Shown: positions 7,519 through 15,990 of the stretch, one piece after another
Position numbering within the stretch: position 1 is the stretch's first letter
How the letters are laid out: the number at the start of each line of letters is the position of its first letter
From: Turneriella parva DSM 21527
Lineage (GTDB): Bacteria; Spirochaetota; Leptospiria; Turneriellales; Turneriellaceae
Assembly (NCBI RefSeq): GCF_000266885.1
Contig: NC_018020.1
Span: forward strand, 1,736,001 to 1,800,000
DNA length: 64,000 bases
Direction of reading: 5' to 3'
Notes under the pieces: model-generated
Told to the model about the DNA's origin: nothing
Database searches by the model: none
The model's input: only the letters and a program-made list of their open reading frames with translations
Program-made: the position numbers and the translations under genes

Positions 7519-8679
7519 ATGCCAACAACGCTCACAACCCCGATTCCCATGAACGAAGATGAACGCCTGAGCGCGCTCAGGCGGTACGATATTCTCGACA
7601 GCGAAAAAGAGCAGCTGTTCGACGACCTGACAAGGCTTGCCGCCGATATTACCGGCACACCCGTAAGCCTCATTACCCTCGTCGACAAAGACAGAGTATG
7701 GATTAAGTCGAATGTCGGTTTCGACGCTCCTGAAACACCACGCGAAGGCGCCTTCTGCGCGCACACGATCATGACCGAAGATGGTATGGTCGTGAGCGAC
7801 GTCAGTCTCGATGCCCGTTTTCAGAACGGCGTGGTCGATGCTGAAAAGAGCGTACGGTTTTACGCGGGTACTCCGCTGAAAACCCGTGACGGCTACAATC
7901 TCGGCACACTGTGCGTGGTCGATACCAAGCCGCGGGAAATTTCAGAAGATGCTCTTGCCCGACTCAAGATGCTTGCGCGACAGGCGATGGCGCAGATTGA
8001 GCTCAGGCATAATCTGGGCGCGCTTGCGAAAACTACCCGCAAGGCAATATCACTCGAGAATCTCATGAAAAGGTATACATCGCGCAGCGTCTGGGAGCGC
8101 GCCGACCTGACCGTCGAAAATGGGCGGTTAGATATTCACGATGAGGAGGTTTTTGCGACATATCTCTTTCTCGACGTCGTCGGTTTCACGCGTTTCAGTG
8201 AAGAACTGGGCTCTTCGGCAACTGTTGAGCTGCTCAACGCCTATTTTAGGCCCATCGTCGATGTCGTCTTTGCGAACGGCGGAGACATCGATAAGTTTGT
8301 CGGTGATCAGCTTTTCTGTCTGTTTCAAGACGGCGCGCAGGCCGTTGCCACGGCCCTCAAGATTCGCGCCATGCTCGAAGAACTCAATCAAGAGCGCGCA
8401 GTCAGGGGCGACGTGACGCTAAACGTCACCATGGGGCTACATTCAGGGCAGGCAATTCGCGCGAACGTTGGCGGTGATGACCGCAGAGACAATACGCTGA
8501 TCGGTAACGCCGTCAACATTGCAGCGCGGTTGCAGAAGGCATGCCGCCCCGGTGGCATTCTCATCAGCCAGACGCTATTTGAGAGCGTTCAGCCACATGC
8601 CAAGAGCGAGCAGCAGGTTCGTTTACGGCTCAAGAATCTTACAGAAACTGTGCTGGCGCATTATATCGATGCGCCCTAA
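7519..8679 (+). CDS. GAF-domain class III adenylate cyclase
   Basis: 386 residues, no membrane segment, so a cytoplasmic enzyme. Residues ~10-170 form a GAF domain (ERLSALRRYDILDSE, then FYAGTPLKTRDGYNLGTLCVVD near 115). After a linker, residues ~210-370 form the catalytic domain: FLDVVGFTRFSEE supplies the first metal-binding Asp, DKFVGDQLF the purine-binding Lys and second Asp, and TLIGNAVNIAARL the Thr, Asn and Arg that position adenine and the transition state. Lys plus Thr at the specificity positions favours ATP as substrate; this is inference. The usual GD before AVN is GN here. It heads an operon with a TetR regulator 3 bases downstream. Transcription is likely controlled by the palindromes at 7437-7501. 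Confidence 0.9.
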   Translation: MPTTLTTPIPMNEDERLSALRRYDILDSEKEQLFDDLTRLAADITGTPVSLITLVDKDRVWIKSNVGFDAPETPREGAFCAHTIMTEDGMVVSDVSLDARFQNGVVDAEKSVRFYAGTPLKTRDGYNLGTLCVVDTKPREISEDALARLKMLARQAMAQIELRHNLGALAKTTRKAISLENLMKRYTSRSVWERADLTVENGRLDIHDEEVFATYLFLDVVGFTRFSEELGSSATVELLNAYFRPIVDVVFANGGDIDKFVGDQLFCLFQDGAQAVATALKIRAMLEELNQERAVRGDVTLNVTMGLHSGQAIRANVGGDDRRDNTLIGNAVNIAARLQKACRPGGILISQTLFESVQPHAKSEQQVRLRLKNLTETVLAHYIDAP

Positions 8680-8682
8680 CGT

Positions 8683-9216
8683 ATGGGAAAAAAAACAGAA
8701 ATTCTGACCCTGGCCAACCGCGAGCTGCAAGAAAAAGGTGTCTCAAGCCTTAGTTTTCGCGAGCTCGCGGCGAAGCTGGGCATCAAGTCGTCGAGTGTGC
8801 ATTATTATTTTGCCCATAAAGATGACCTGATTGAAGCTGTTGCCGACCAATATGGCAAGAGTATGTTTGCTGCGATCGAGGCCGACACGGCAAAGCTGAA
8901 GCCGGGCAAGGCGCGCCTCTTGAAGCTGTTCGACCTTATCGAGTCGAATCTCGAAAACCGCCATTGCACGGCAGGCATTCTTGCCGCCGAATCTTCACAG
9001 ATTTCAGACGAAGCCAAAGCGCTCGTGGCTCGGTTCTTTGTCGACCTCAGCGAATGGCTTCGCCGTCAGCTGGTGGCACTGGGCAAATCTGAAAAGCAAT
9101 CGCAGGTGCTCGCCACCGTAATTCTTTCATCCATCGAAGGTTGTCTGATGATGGACAGCCTGAACAACAAACCTGACTACCTGCGCGATTTGCGCGAGTT
9201 TGTCAAATCGCTCTGA
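8683..9216 (+). CDS. TetR/AcrR family transcriptional regulator
   Basis: 177 residues. The N-terminal ~50 residues form the TetR helix-turn-helix: ILTLANRELQEKGVSSLSFRELAAKLGIKSSSVHYYFAHKDDLI, with the characteristic HYYF(A)HKDDL end of the recognition helix. The C-terminal domain is an all-helical ligand/dimer domain whose ligand cannot be inferred. It begins 3 bases after the cyclase stop and overlaps the start of the thioredoxin-like gene, so it is the middle gene of the operon. It probably binds the two palindromes in front of the cyclase and autoregulates. ATG start with a weak ribosome site, as expected for coupled translation. Confidence 0.93.
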   Translation: MGKKTEILTLANRELQEKGVSSLSFRELAAKLGIKSSSVHYYFAHKDDLIEAVADQYGKSMFAAIEADTAKLKPGKARLLKLFDLIESNLENRHCTAGILAAESSQISDEAKALVARFFVDLSEWLRRQLVALGKSEKQSQVLATVILSSIEGCLMMDSLNNKPDYLRDLREFVKSL

Positions 9217-9712
9217 GATTATTTTGCAAGGCCGCTCTTCCCTCTACAGAATAGCTGCAGTCGCCACTCTGCTCCTGGTGGTTATTGGCTACATCTACCA
9301 AAAATACCGCATTGCGCCGGGCATTGAGTTTGCACAACTCGAAGCGTACAATGCGCGGGGCGAAAGAGTGAAGGTATGGCAGAAATCAAGCCGCGGCACA
9401 GTCGTCGTGTTTTTTGCCAGTTGGTGTCATGACTGTGAGCGTGAACTGCCGAAGCTGCAACGTGTTTTGCAGGGGCAACTCAAGGGCGTAGATGTGGTAG
9501 CGCTCACTGACGAAGGTATCACGACAATGGTCCAATACCGTGACGCGATGAAATTCAATTTCAGGTTCTATTCACTACCGAAAGATTTTGGACATTACGG
9601 CATACATGCGATACCGACAATCTATTTACTGAATGCGCAGGGCGAAACCGTTTTCACCAAGGTCGGCGATGTCGACTGGAACTCGCCAGAGCTTTCGCGT
9701 CAACTCGAGTAA
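9200..9712 (+). CDS. Membrane-anchored TlpA/ResA-like thioredoxin
   Basis: 170 residues from a TTG start overlapping the TetR gene by 17 bases; a second TTG at 9224 is possible. Residues ~15-35 are one hydrophobic helix (YRIAAVATLLLVVIGYIYQ), a signal anchor placing the rest outside the cytoplasmic membrane. The redox motif WCHDC sits near residue 75 in the family context VVVFFASWCHDCERELPKLQ, and the cis-Pro loop is AIPTIYLLNAQG. TlpA/ResA-like proteins reduce or isomerise periplasmic disulfides, for example in cytochrome c maturation. No partner is encoded nearby. Co-transcription with a cyclase and TetR regulator suggests redox-related signalling, but that is inference. Confidence 0.88.
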   Translation: MSNRSEIILQGRSSLYRIAAVATLLLVVIGYIYQKYRIAPGIEFAQLEAYNARGERVKVWQKSSRGTVVVFFASWCHDCERELPKLQRVLQGQLKGVDVVALTDEGITTMVQYRDAMKFNFRFYSLPKDFGHYGIHAIPTIYLLNAQGETVFTKVGDVDWNSPELSRQLE

Positions 9713-9750
9713 CCTCGCCTGCGGCGTAACTAAGCCAAATCTGCCGCCCG

Positions 9751-10842
9751 TTATTGCAGCAGCACCTGCGTCTCGGCCTTCTGCTCACCATTGACAGCAA
9801 CGACGATGCGGTGCGCACCGGCATAGTGCTTTCGCGTCGTAAAATTCTGAAAACGGTGCTTCTTGCTGAAGTTGTGGCGCGAGCCCTTTTCAAATTCGCG
9901 TTCGGTAATCTGGAATACTTTCTTCGAAGTGCTACCACCTGCTTTGACGAAGAAGACCCAGTACTCGAGCCGCAGACGCTCGGCAGCGGCCACAACCGCA
10001 GAGAACTCGATGCGCACTGCATCGCCGATTTTGATTTTGGCAGGCGAAACCTTTAGATCGCGAATTTGCGTTTTGGTTTTTGTCGCCAAGGCGAATAATT
10101 TGAGTGCGCGCGGGTTGCCTTTCTTGAGTTCGTTGCGCAGCGCATGCCGCACGAGTGCGTCAACTTCAGCCGATGACCCTGCCCATCGCTCCGCGGTTTT
10201 CAGCGCGACCTCGAGGTTGTCTTTCGAAATATCGTTCAGGTTATTCGCCACGCTGCGGCGTACATATTCGGAAGTGTCGGATTTCAGATTTTCCAGAATC
10301 TTGAGCACTGGCCGCGGGTCTTTCTTAAATTCAGGCAATGCCATCGCCCAGGGCAAACGCGGCCGGCAACCTTCTGAAGCCAGCCGCCGCACATGCTCGC
10401 TCTTATGCTTCGACCATTGCAGCATCACCTGCATCATCTCTTGCGGATAGCGCACGATAAACGGCCTGACCGCAAATTCAGAACTGCACGCAGCCGTGAA
10501 CACTTCGAGCGCCCTGACAGAAGTTTTGAAATCCTCCAAACCAAAACGCTCGACAAAGTCGGGAAAGATCATGTCACCGAATGAATTGGTGCCTTCTTTG
10601 ATCCTCTGCTGCACGATGGGTGTCAGCAAGCGGATAGAACTTTTGTAATCATGGTTGAGAGCTGCGTGCAGGCAGTCGGCGACGTGGTGCATGCGGTCTT
10701 TGAGCTCGCGGTTTTTCCATTTGCGGTCGAGTACCTGCCTTGTGAATGCGGCCGCGTCAAAATCTGGCGCAGCGGTTTTTACATCGGCTGCGAGCGTGGT
10801 AATGTATGTCTTGCTGAAGAACTGGTCTTTGAGGGGTTGCAT
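9751..10842 (-). CDS. alkC: AlkC-type DNA alkylation repair glycosylase
   Basis: About 363 residues. The family body is clear: EPL-like N-terminus (MQPLKDQFF), a helical HEAT-like repeat array, and the highly conserved block EHVRRLASEGCRPRLPWA followed by DTSEYVRRSVANNLNDISKDN. AlkC enzymes excise alkylated bases such as 3-methyladenine and 3-methylcytosine by HEAT-like wrapping of DNA. The last ~110 residues (from about IRDLKVSPAKIKIGDAV) are beta-rich and match the Ig-like domain present in the longer AlkC branch. The start is ATG at 10842 with an in-frame TTG just before it at 10845; the gene begins directly after the stop of the upstream membrane gene, so the two are likely co-transcribed. 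Confidence 0.88.
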   Translation of the reverse strand: MQPLKDQFFSKTYITTLAADVKTAAPDFDAAAFTRQVLDRKWKNRELKDRMHHVADCLHAALNHDYKSSIRLLTPIVQQRIKEGTNSFGDMIFPDFVERFGLEDFKTSVRALEVFTAACSSEFAVRPFIVRYPQEMMQVMLQWSKHKSEHVRRLASEGCRPRLPWAMALPEFKKDPRPVLKILENLKSDTSEYVRRSVANNLNDISKDNLEVALKTAERWAGSSAEVDALVRHALRNELKKGNPRALKLFALATKTKTQIRDLKVSPAKIKIGDAVRIEFSAVVAAAERLRLEYWVFFVKAGGSTSKKVFQITEREFEKGSRHNFSKKHRFQNFTTRKHYAGAHRIVVAVNGEQKAETQVLLQ

Positions 10843-10846
10843 CAAA

Positions 10847-11521
10847 TTATCCCATCAGGTGGTAGCTCAACACGGCCGCTGCTGTATAGATAAATGAAAC
10901 CAGGGCCGCGCCGCAGGTATACCACAGGAGAGATTTTTCTTTCACGCGTCCAAATACAAAAACAATCATGAAGCTCAGCAAGATCTCCGGCAGGATGATA
11001 TAGCGGGCGACATGGCCCCATTTGATCACATTAATTGCGTACCAAGAGGGCAGCATCCAAAGCAGTTCTTCAGACCCGATGAAAAGAATAGCTCCCACCA
11101 ATATTGCGGCGGCATAGGCCAGCTTATAGCCCCAGCGCTCATGCGCGACCGAGTAGGCGATCAGAATCTGCGAGGCAGGTATTGTCCAGAGTAGCGCCAT
11201 GTATCCTGACACGGTGTCCCACTTGAACAGGCCATCGGGTGGCAAGACCAGTACGCCGAGATGCCGCGAGAGTACCCAATCGGGAAAGATCTGGAAAATG
11301 CTGAGCACCATAGAGAAAATAAGAATCTGCTTGAGCTGAATAGACGCTTCTGTCCGTGACCACAGATAAAAGAGAATATCCCATACAACGCAAAGTGTCA
11401 GTAGTGCAATACCGATGTTTGCCGGGGTTCTGAACCAGAGAAGAGCGGCCGTGATGACGAGAAAGAGAAACTGCCAGGGCAGCGCTGAAGCCAGACGAAA
11501 ATCACTGCGGTTGTAATTCAT
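10847..11521 (-). CDS. Multi-pass membrane protein of unknown function
   Basis: 224 residues, six or seven predicted membrane helices spread over the full length, with few charged loops. Features include a WDILFYLWSRTEASIQLKQ cytoplasmic-like segment, FPDWVLSRHLGVLVLPPDGLF between helices, and GSEELLWMLPSWYAI. I do not recognise a confident family; a small carotenoid-cyclase-like or DUF-type membrane protein is possible. It is four bases upstream of alkC on the same strand, which suggests one transcript rather than a shared function. ATG start at 11521. The 157 bases upstream (11522-11678) hold no gene and no convincing terminator. Confidence 0.7.
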   Translation of the reverse strand: MNYNRSDFRLASALPWQFLFLVITAALLWFRTPANIGIALLTLCVVWDILFYLWSRTEASIQLKQILIFSMVLSIFQIFPDWVLSRHLGVLVLPPDGLFKWDTVSGYMALLWTIPASQILIAYSVAHERWGYKLAYAAAILVGAILFIGSEELLWMLPSWYAINVIKWGHVARYIILPEILLSFMIVFVFGRVKEKSLLWYTCGAALVSFIYTAAAVLSYHLMG

Positions 11522-11678
11522 GGCTCACCTTCGGCGTGAACTGCTCTGGGGGACAACTGAGATATGAATCTCTGGGTTTTACCGACCCGCCCTTTTCTGA
11601 GTGGCGCTCATTTCATGAATCAGAACCTAGGCCGAGACTCAAGAAGATTGACGCAGAGCCGCTACGATAGTGGTGAAT

Positions 11679-13181
11679 CTATCGATACTGAAGGATAGTC
11701 GGATTATCACCACCAAGAGGGCCAGCAGCGCTGATACCATTACCATAACTGTATGATCCCGTACCATTCTGGAAACCCACAGCGTATATGTTTCCAGGGC
11801 TATCAGCAGAAATACCATTAACGCGTGAATTGTTACTGCCCGATGTTACGCTTCTGCCCCATTGTGCTGTTCCTGCGCTGTCATACTGCACCAGAGTCAT
11901 GTTATAGTTGAACGAAGTTCCCGTTACAGTTACACCAGTGCCGTACGTGAACGCATTTTCAGATAGTTTGTTTCCGCCAGCAGTGATTCTGCCGCTGGCA
12001 TTAACGGCTACAGCAAAGAAACGCGATTCAGCTGTTGCCGTGGTTACTGTTCGTGCCCACTGAGCGGTACCTGTAGAATCATATTTGACCAACAGAGAAT
12101 TCATAGCACCCGAAACGGCTGCCGTGGCAGTAATACCAGTGCCATAAGTGAACGCCGTATTGCCAATTTGATAACCGGCCACATAAGCGTTGCCACTTGA
12201 ATCCACTGCCACCGCGTTCGCCGCCGTCTGATTGCTGCCGGCTGTCGCTACCCTAGCCCATTGTCCCGTACCTGCCGAGTTGTATTTGACAACCACCAGA
12301 TTAAGACCCGAGATCGACAAGCCAGTTGCTGATACCCCAGTGTCATATGTGTACGTGGCATTCGTCGATTGTGAACCGGCCGCGTACACATTGCCAGAGC
12401 TATCAACACCCACACCATTAAAAACAGAGTTATTGCTACCAGCCGTGACGGTCTTGGCCCATTGGGCAGTTCCGTTTGTATCATATTTAACGATGACGGC
12501 GTTAGTAGCTGCCGCTGCGGAGCCGGTCGCTGAAACTCCCGCAGCGTAGGTGAACACGCCATTTTGGTTTTGGCTACCAGCCGCATAGGCGTTGCCGCTG
12601 CTATCGACGGCCACTGACGTGTATGCAGACGCATTCGTACCCGCTGTAACGGTGCGCGCCCACTGCGCATCACCTGCTGAATTGTATTTAACTATCACCA
12701 CGTTGTTGCCAAGACTATACGTACCCGTTGCGGTGATTCCGGCTGCATAGCTTGTGGCGGCATTTCCGCTTTGAGAGCCGACGGCGAAAATATTACCTGA
12801 ACTATCAACAGCAATACCTGCAAATGCAGAGCCACCCGTACCTGCCGTCGTGGTTCGTGCCCATTGAGCCGCGCCAGAAGAATTGTATTTTACGATTACA
12901 GCATTGGAGCCTGCTGCCGTGCCCGTTGCGGTCACGCCAGTTGCGTATTGATGCGCTCCCGTGCCCGTTTGTGAGCCGACCACATACGCATTGCCAGAGC
13001 TATCACTGGCCACAGCAGAAAAAGAAATAGTTCCGCTGACCGGTGTCGGTAACCGTGCCCACTGAGCAGTGCCCGCAGCGGCGCTACCGCTCGACGCGTC
13101 ACCGCTATCGCCACCGCCACTCTTGCAATGCACGAAGGCACCGCTAACCATAAGTATCATAAGGTAAGCTTTCAATTTCAT
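11679..13181 (-). CDS. SBBP-repeat (beta-propeller-like) lipoprotein
   Basis: 500 residues. A signal peptide ends in the spirochaetal lipobox GAFVHC, followed by a Gly/Ser/Asp-rich tether (KSGGGDSGDASSGSAAAG). The rest is seven ~60-residue repeats, each opening (A/G)QW(A/G)(R/K) and containing a (A/G)xxVDSSGN(A/I)Y-type strand and VIVKYNSSG; these are SBBP-type repeats, which together could close a seven-bladed beta-propeller on the cell surface. DNA repeats are diverged, so not freshly amplified. Base composition is somewhat lower in G+C than neighbours. No function is known. In-frame TGA lies two codons upstream of the ATG, so the start is secure. A ten-C tract 17 bases upstream may affect expression. 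Confidence 0.85.
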   Translation of the reverse strand: MKLKAYLMILMVSGAFVHCKSGGGDSGDASSGSAAAGTAQWARLPTPVSGTISFSAVASDSSGNAYVVGSQTGTGAHQYATGVTATGTAAGSNAVIVKYNSSGAAQWARTTTAGTGGSAFAGIAVDSSGNIFAVGSQSGNAATSYAAGITATGTYSLGNNVVIVKYNSAGDAQWARTVTAGTNASAYTSVAVDSSGNAYAAGSQNQNGVFTYAAGVSATGSAAAATNAVIVKYDTNGTAQWAKTVTAGSNNSVFNGVGVDSSGNVYAAGSQSTNATYTYDTGVSATGLSISGLNLVVVKYNSAGTGQWARVATAGSNQTAANAVAVDSSGNAYVAGYQIGNTAFTYGTGITATAAVSGAMNSLLVKYDSTGTAQWARTVTTATAESRFFAVAVNASGRITAGGNKLSENAFTYGTGVTVTGTSFNYNMTLVQYDSAGTAQWGRSVTSGSNNSRVNGISADSPGNIYAVGFQNGTGSYSYGNGISAAGPLGGDNPTILQYR

Positions 13182-13198
13182 GCGTCAAAATAACGGGT

Positions 13199-13220
13199 GG
13201 GGGGGGGGACGTAAAGATTA
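13199..13220 (-). promoter_or_regulatory. Ten-C tract and possible -10 box upstream of the SBBP lipoprotein
   Basis: On the minus strand a TAATCT hexamer (13215-13220) is followed by an uninterrupted run of ten C (G 13199-13208 on the plus strand), then 17 bases to the ATG. If TAATCT is the -10 element, transcription would begin in or next to the homopolymer. Such tracts change length by slippage in other bacteria and switch surface-protein expression. No good -35 box is visible. Confidence 0.4.
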
Positions 13221-13281
13221 TTTTGCCGCTGTTCTTTTTTTGAGCGGGCAGATGCATTGCGTCCGCAGAATGGCAGCGTCT

Positions 13282-14463
13282 CTAATCTTCTGGTGGCACC
13301 AGCCTAATTTTGCCACCAGCAAGAATAAACCCGCCGTCACGGTCATAGAGTACCCCCGCCTGGCCGGGTGTCACTGCCCATGCAGGGGTATCTAATTCAA
13401 TCCGTAGAGACGCCATCAATGGCGTCTCTACCTTGTATGCCACCGCCGCCAACGGCTGCCCGTTGTAACGAATCTGCACGTTGCACGGTACACCTTCTGA
13501 CCACGCGCGGTCGTCTTCGGCGACGCCCTGGAAAACCACATCGCGAATATAAAACGTGCGGCGCTCGAGCTCTTCGCGGGGGCCAAGAATGACATCGCCA
13601 TTCGAGAGAATTTCGAGCACGAACTGCGCTTCGGCAAAACCCGCCACGCCGAGGCCCTTGCGCTGGCCGATGGTTAATCCCACTGAACCTTCATGTTTGC
13701 CGAGTATCGCGCCCAGACGGTCGCGAAAATACCCAGGCCGCATCGAGACACCCTCGCGCTTCAGGAACGCCTTGTGGTCGTTGTCGGGTATAAAACAGAT
13801 CTCCTGCGAGTCGGGCTTGCGCGCGACGGGAATATTGTTCGCTTCAGCGATGCGCCGCGCTTCGTCCTTGATCATCTTCGCGAGCGGGAAAATCGTGCGC
13901 GCGAGTGACTCTTGCGACATGCCATAGAGATAGTAGCTCTGGTCTTTTTTGCGGTCAGCTGCGGGCGCGACGGCATAACGCCCGTTCGGCAGGTGAACAA
14001 TGTCGGCGTAATGACCCGTAGCGATCTGGTCGAAGCCGAGTGCTGTCGCCTTTTCATAGAATTCGCCAAACTTGATGTAGGTGTTGCAGTGCACGCACGG
14101 GTTGGGAGTTAACCCGTTCTCGTAGTCGGCGACAAAAGGATCTATGACATTCACACGGAAGTCGGCTTCCATCTTGAGCGCGTAGAACGGTATGCCCATT
14201 CCGCGAGCCGAGCGTTCGGCATCTGCCATATCTTCTGGCGAGCAGCACGAGGTGAGTTTGTTCTTCACCAGGACAGGTGTTTCGCACGACCCCACCCCGC
14301 CTTCGGCACCCCTCCCCTTATCAAGGGGAGGGGACAGGGGGAGGGGTTCTTTATACTCCCAAAAGCGCATATTGGCGCCGATGACTTCATGACCCTGCTG
14401 TTTCAGCAAGAAGGCAGAGACGGCAGAGTCGACGCCGCCCGACATGGCGCACAGAACACGCAT
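13282..14463 (-). CDS. mnmA: tRNA-specific 2-thiouridylase MnmA, with an in-frame palindromic insert
   Basis: 393 residues from ATG 14463; an in-frame TTG at 14475 overlaps the rhodanese stop. MnmA adenylates and thiolates U34 of tRNA Lys, Glu and Gln. Visible motifs: PP-loop SGGVDS at residues 8-13, CCSPED near 73, NPCVHCN with the first catalytic Cys near 123, PDSQEICF with the second catalytic Cys, and GQRKGLG. Between the NxRFW(E) strand and CCSPED, where homologues have a short variable loop, there are about 25 extra Pro/Gly-rich residues encoded by a palindromic DNA element (14290-14346). All catalytic motifs and the frame are intact, so the protein should be active. The upstream rhodanese gene may deliver the sulfur. 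Confidence 0.96.
   Translation of the reverse strand: MRVLCAMSGGVDSAVSAFLLKQQGHEVIGANMRFWEYKEPLPLSPPLDKGRGAEGGVGSCETPVLVKNKLTSCCSPEDMADAERSARGMGIPFYALKMEADFRVNVIDPFVADYENGLTPNPCVHCNTYIKFGEFYEKATALGFDQIATGHYADIVHLPNGRYAVAPAADRKKDQSYYLYGMSQESLARTIFPLAKMIKDEARRIAEANNIPVARKPDSQEICFIPDNDHKAFLKREGVSMRPGYFRDRLGAILGKHEGSVGLTIGQRKGLGVAGFAEAQFVLEILSNGDVILGPREELERRTFYIRDVVFQGVAEDDRAWSEGVPCNVQIRYNGQPLAAVAYKVETPLMASLRIELDTPAWAVTPGQAGVLYDRDGGFILAGGKIRLVPPED
14290..14346. repeat. Small palindromic element inserted in frame in mnmA
   Basis: Inner perfect stem: 11 bases 14309-14319 (CCCCTCCCCTT) pair with 14323-14333 across a 3-base loop. Outer arms CCCCACCCC (14290-14298) and GGGGGAGGGG (14337-14346) pair with one mismatch. 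The element translates as a Pro/Leu then Lys/Gly/Arg-rich peptide within a variable loop of MnmA. A second element with the same architecture is at 21602-21668. Confidence 0.8.
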
Positions 14464-14471
14464 ACTGCCTG

Positions 14472-14792
14472 TCAATATTTCGCCATGTTGGGGTCGATAT
14501 GCGACGCCCAGGCATCGATGCCGCCCATCAGGTTACTGACGTTGCGGTAGCCCTGGTTCACCAGAAAATTTGCGGCCTGCATCGAGCGCCCGCCGTGGTG
14601 GCAGGTAAGGATAATTTCAGCGTCTTGCGGCAGCTCTGTGTAGCGAGCCGTCAGCAGGTGCAACGGAATATGCAGCGCAGTCTCGAATTTACAGATATCG
14701 AGTTCGTTGTCGTTGCGCACATCGACGAGCAGAAATTTCTCACCCGCGTCCATTTTCTTCTTGAGATCATGCACTGAAAGCTGTTCAACCAT
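14472..14792 (-). CDS. Single-domain rhodanese-like sulfurtransferase
   Basis: 106 residues from ATG 14792 (MVEQLSVHDLKKKM), the usual size for a lone rhodanese domain; an in-frame ATG further out at 14837 would add 15 atypical residues. The sequence has the family's FLLVDVRNDNEL strand, the active-site loop CHHGGRS with the catalytic Cys near residue 64, and the final GGIDAW. The Cys would carry a persulfide. Its stop codon TGA overlaps the possible TTG start of mnmA and is nine bases from the ATG, so the genes are coupled; a role as sulfur donor for MnmA thiolation is a reasonable inference. Confidence 0.92.
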   Translation of the reverse strand: MVEQLSVHDLKKKMDAGEKFLLVDVRNDNELDICKFETALHIPLHLLTARYTELPQDAEIILTCHHGGRSMQAANFLVNQGYRNVSNLMGGIDAWASHIDPNMAKY

Positions 14793-14869
14793 ACTGCACG
14801 AATATACACCAGAGACAGCGCGTAAGCCAAAATCCATTTACGGGGCAGCCCGGTCTGCCATGAGGTGGT

Positions 14870-15970
14870 ATGGCGCGTTTGTTTCTGAAATCCTACCTTT
14901 TGCTGACGGTCATGTCTTTTTCTGCCGCCTCGTTACTTTTCAGTGATGCCCCAATAGGCCGCAACCTGGGTTTGCTCACCCCGGGCAAAGCTGTGAGTTT
15001 GCGGCTCAAAGATGATCAGGTTATCGCCGATGTCGAGCTGCAGAGCATCGACCAGAAATCGATCAGCTACAAGAAAGGCGCGATGGCGGTGAAGATTGAC
15101 CGCGATCTGGTTTTTCGCGCGCGCCAGGGCGATGCATTCTATTCTGATCTGGCGCTCACCGCCGAAGACCATGCTCGGTTCGGTGGCTACGTCGATTATA
15201 TTAATGAGCGGGGTGACATCATCGTTGATACCGAAGATGTGCAGTACATCGGCGTCATTACGGGCGAAGATGAAACGGTGATGACAATTCGCACCCGCAG
15301 CGCAAGCTACGATGTCGAGAAGCGCAAGATCGCCGCCTGGCGAAGGGGCGGTGTCTGGTCTGGCGATGAGAACGCGCGGCAAGAACCCAAAGGGTCAATC
15401 TTCGGCATGCAACCCTATCTTGATAAGAAGCGCACTTTCAATTATGCGCTGATGCTTTCGGGGCCGTGGTCTGTGCTGCCGCAATTCGGCCTGGGACTCA
15501 GTACAAATGTCAACTGGCCGGTATTCGGTGGCGTGCGCGGTTCGTTGGGTTACATCTTGGTTGACACCAACACATTTGGCATGATGGCGCAGGCGAGCGC
15601 TTACCTCAACGTCAACCTCATTGGCTTTGGCGCTTCGCGTCTCTTTGCCGGTTCAAGTTATATCTGGCGCGGGGGCATGGTGATGGATTATGCCTATGGC
15701 AGCACCGGGCCTTCATATCGTGGAAGCCAGGTGAATGGTACGATCACACAGAACACCTACTCGTTGCATCTCGGTCTCAAATACAAGAACCTCATGTTCG
15801 AGGGCGGCGTCGAGATGCCGATTTCATCGCGGCAAGATTTCGAGCGCCCGATGAACCCGCAGACCACAGATCTGGTTGAAATTGAGCGAGGGGTGGGCAG
15901 GGTCAAAAGTTCTCTCGATACCTTCGAGGGAATTTCGCGCGTTTATGCCAATATTTCGCTGATGTTCTGA
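14870..15970 (+). CDS. Outer-membrane beta-barrel protein of unknown function
   Basis: 366 residues. An N-terminal signal peptide (about residues 1-25, ending near FSDAP) is followed by a beta-rich domain of ~140 residues with alternating strands (VSLRLKDDQVIADVELQSID, RFGGYVDYINERGDIIVD), and then a C-terminal half built from amphipathic Gly/aromatic-rich strands ending in Phe (YANISLMF), the usual C-terminal barrel signal. An SD-like GAGGT lies just before the ATG at 14870. No family is recognised. It is divergent from the rhodanese/mnmA pair, 77 bases away, and precedes a DUF4180 gene by 20 bases. Confidence 0.75.
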   Translation: MARLFLKSYLLLTVMSFSAASLLFSDAPIGRNLGLLTPGKAVSLRLKDDQVIADVELQSIDQKSISYKKGAMAVKIDRDLVFRARQGDAFYSDLALTAEDHARFGGYVDYINERGDIIVDTEDVQYIGVITGEDETVMTIRTRSASYDVEKRKIAAWRRGGVWSGDENARQEPKGSIFGMQPYLDKKRTFNYALMLSGPWSVLPQFGLGLSTNVNWPVFGGVRGSLGYILVDTNTFGMMAQASAYLNVNLIGFGASRLFAGSSYIWRGGMVMDYAYGSTGPSYRGSQVNGTITQNTYSLHLGLKYKNLMFEGGVEMPISSRQDFERPMNPQTTDLVEIERGVGRVKSSLDTFEGISRVYANISLMF

Positions 15971-15990
15971 ATTGTCAGCGTCTATTCGTT

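Noticed and set aside
12232-12673. Open frames antisense to the SBBP lipoprotein gene
   Set aside because: They come from the repeat structure and codon bias of the real gene on the other strand; no ribosome site or recognisable domain.
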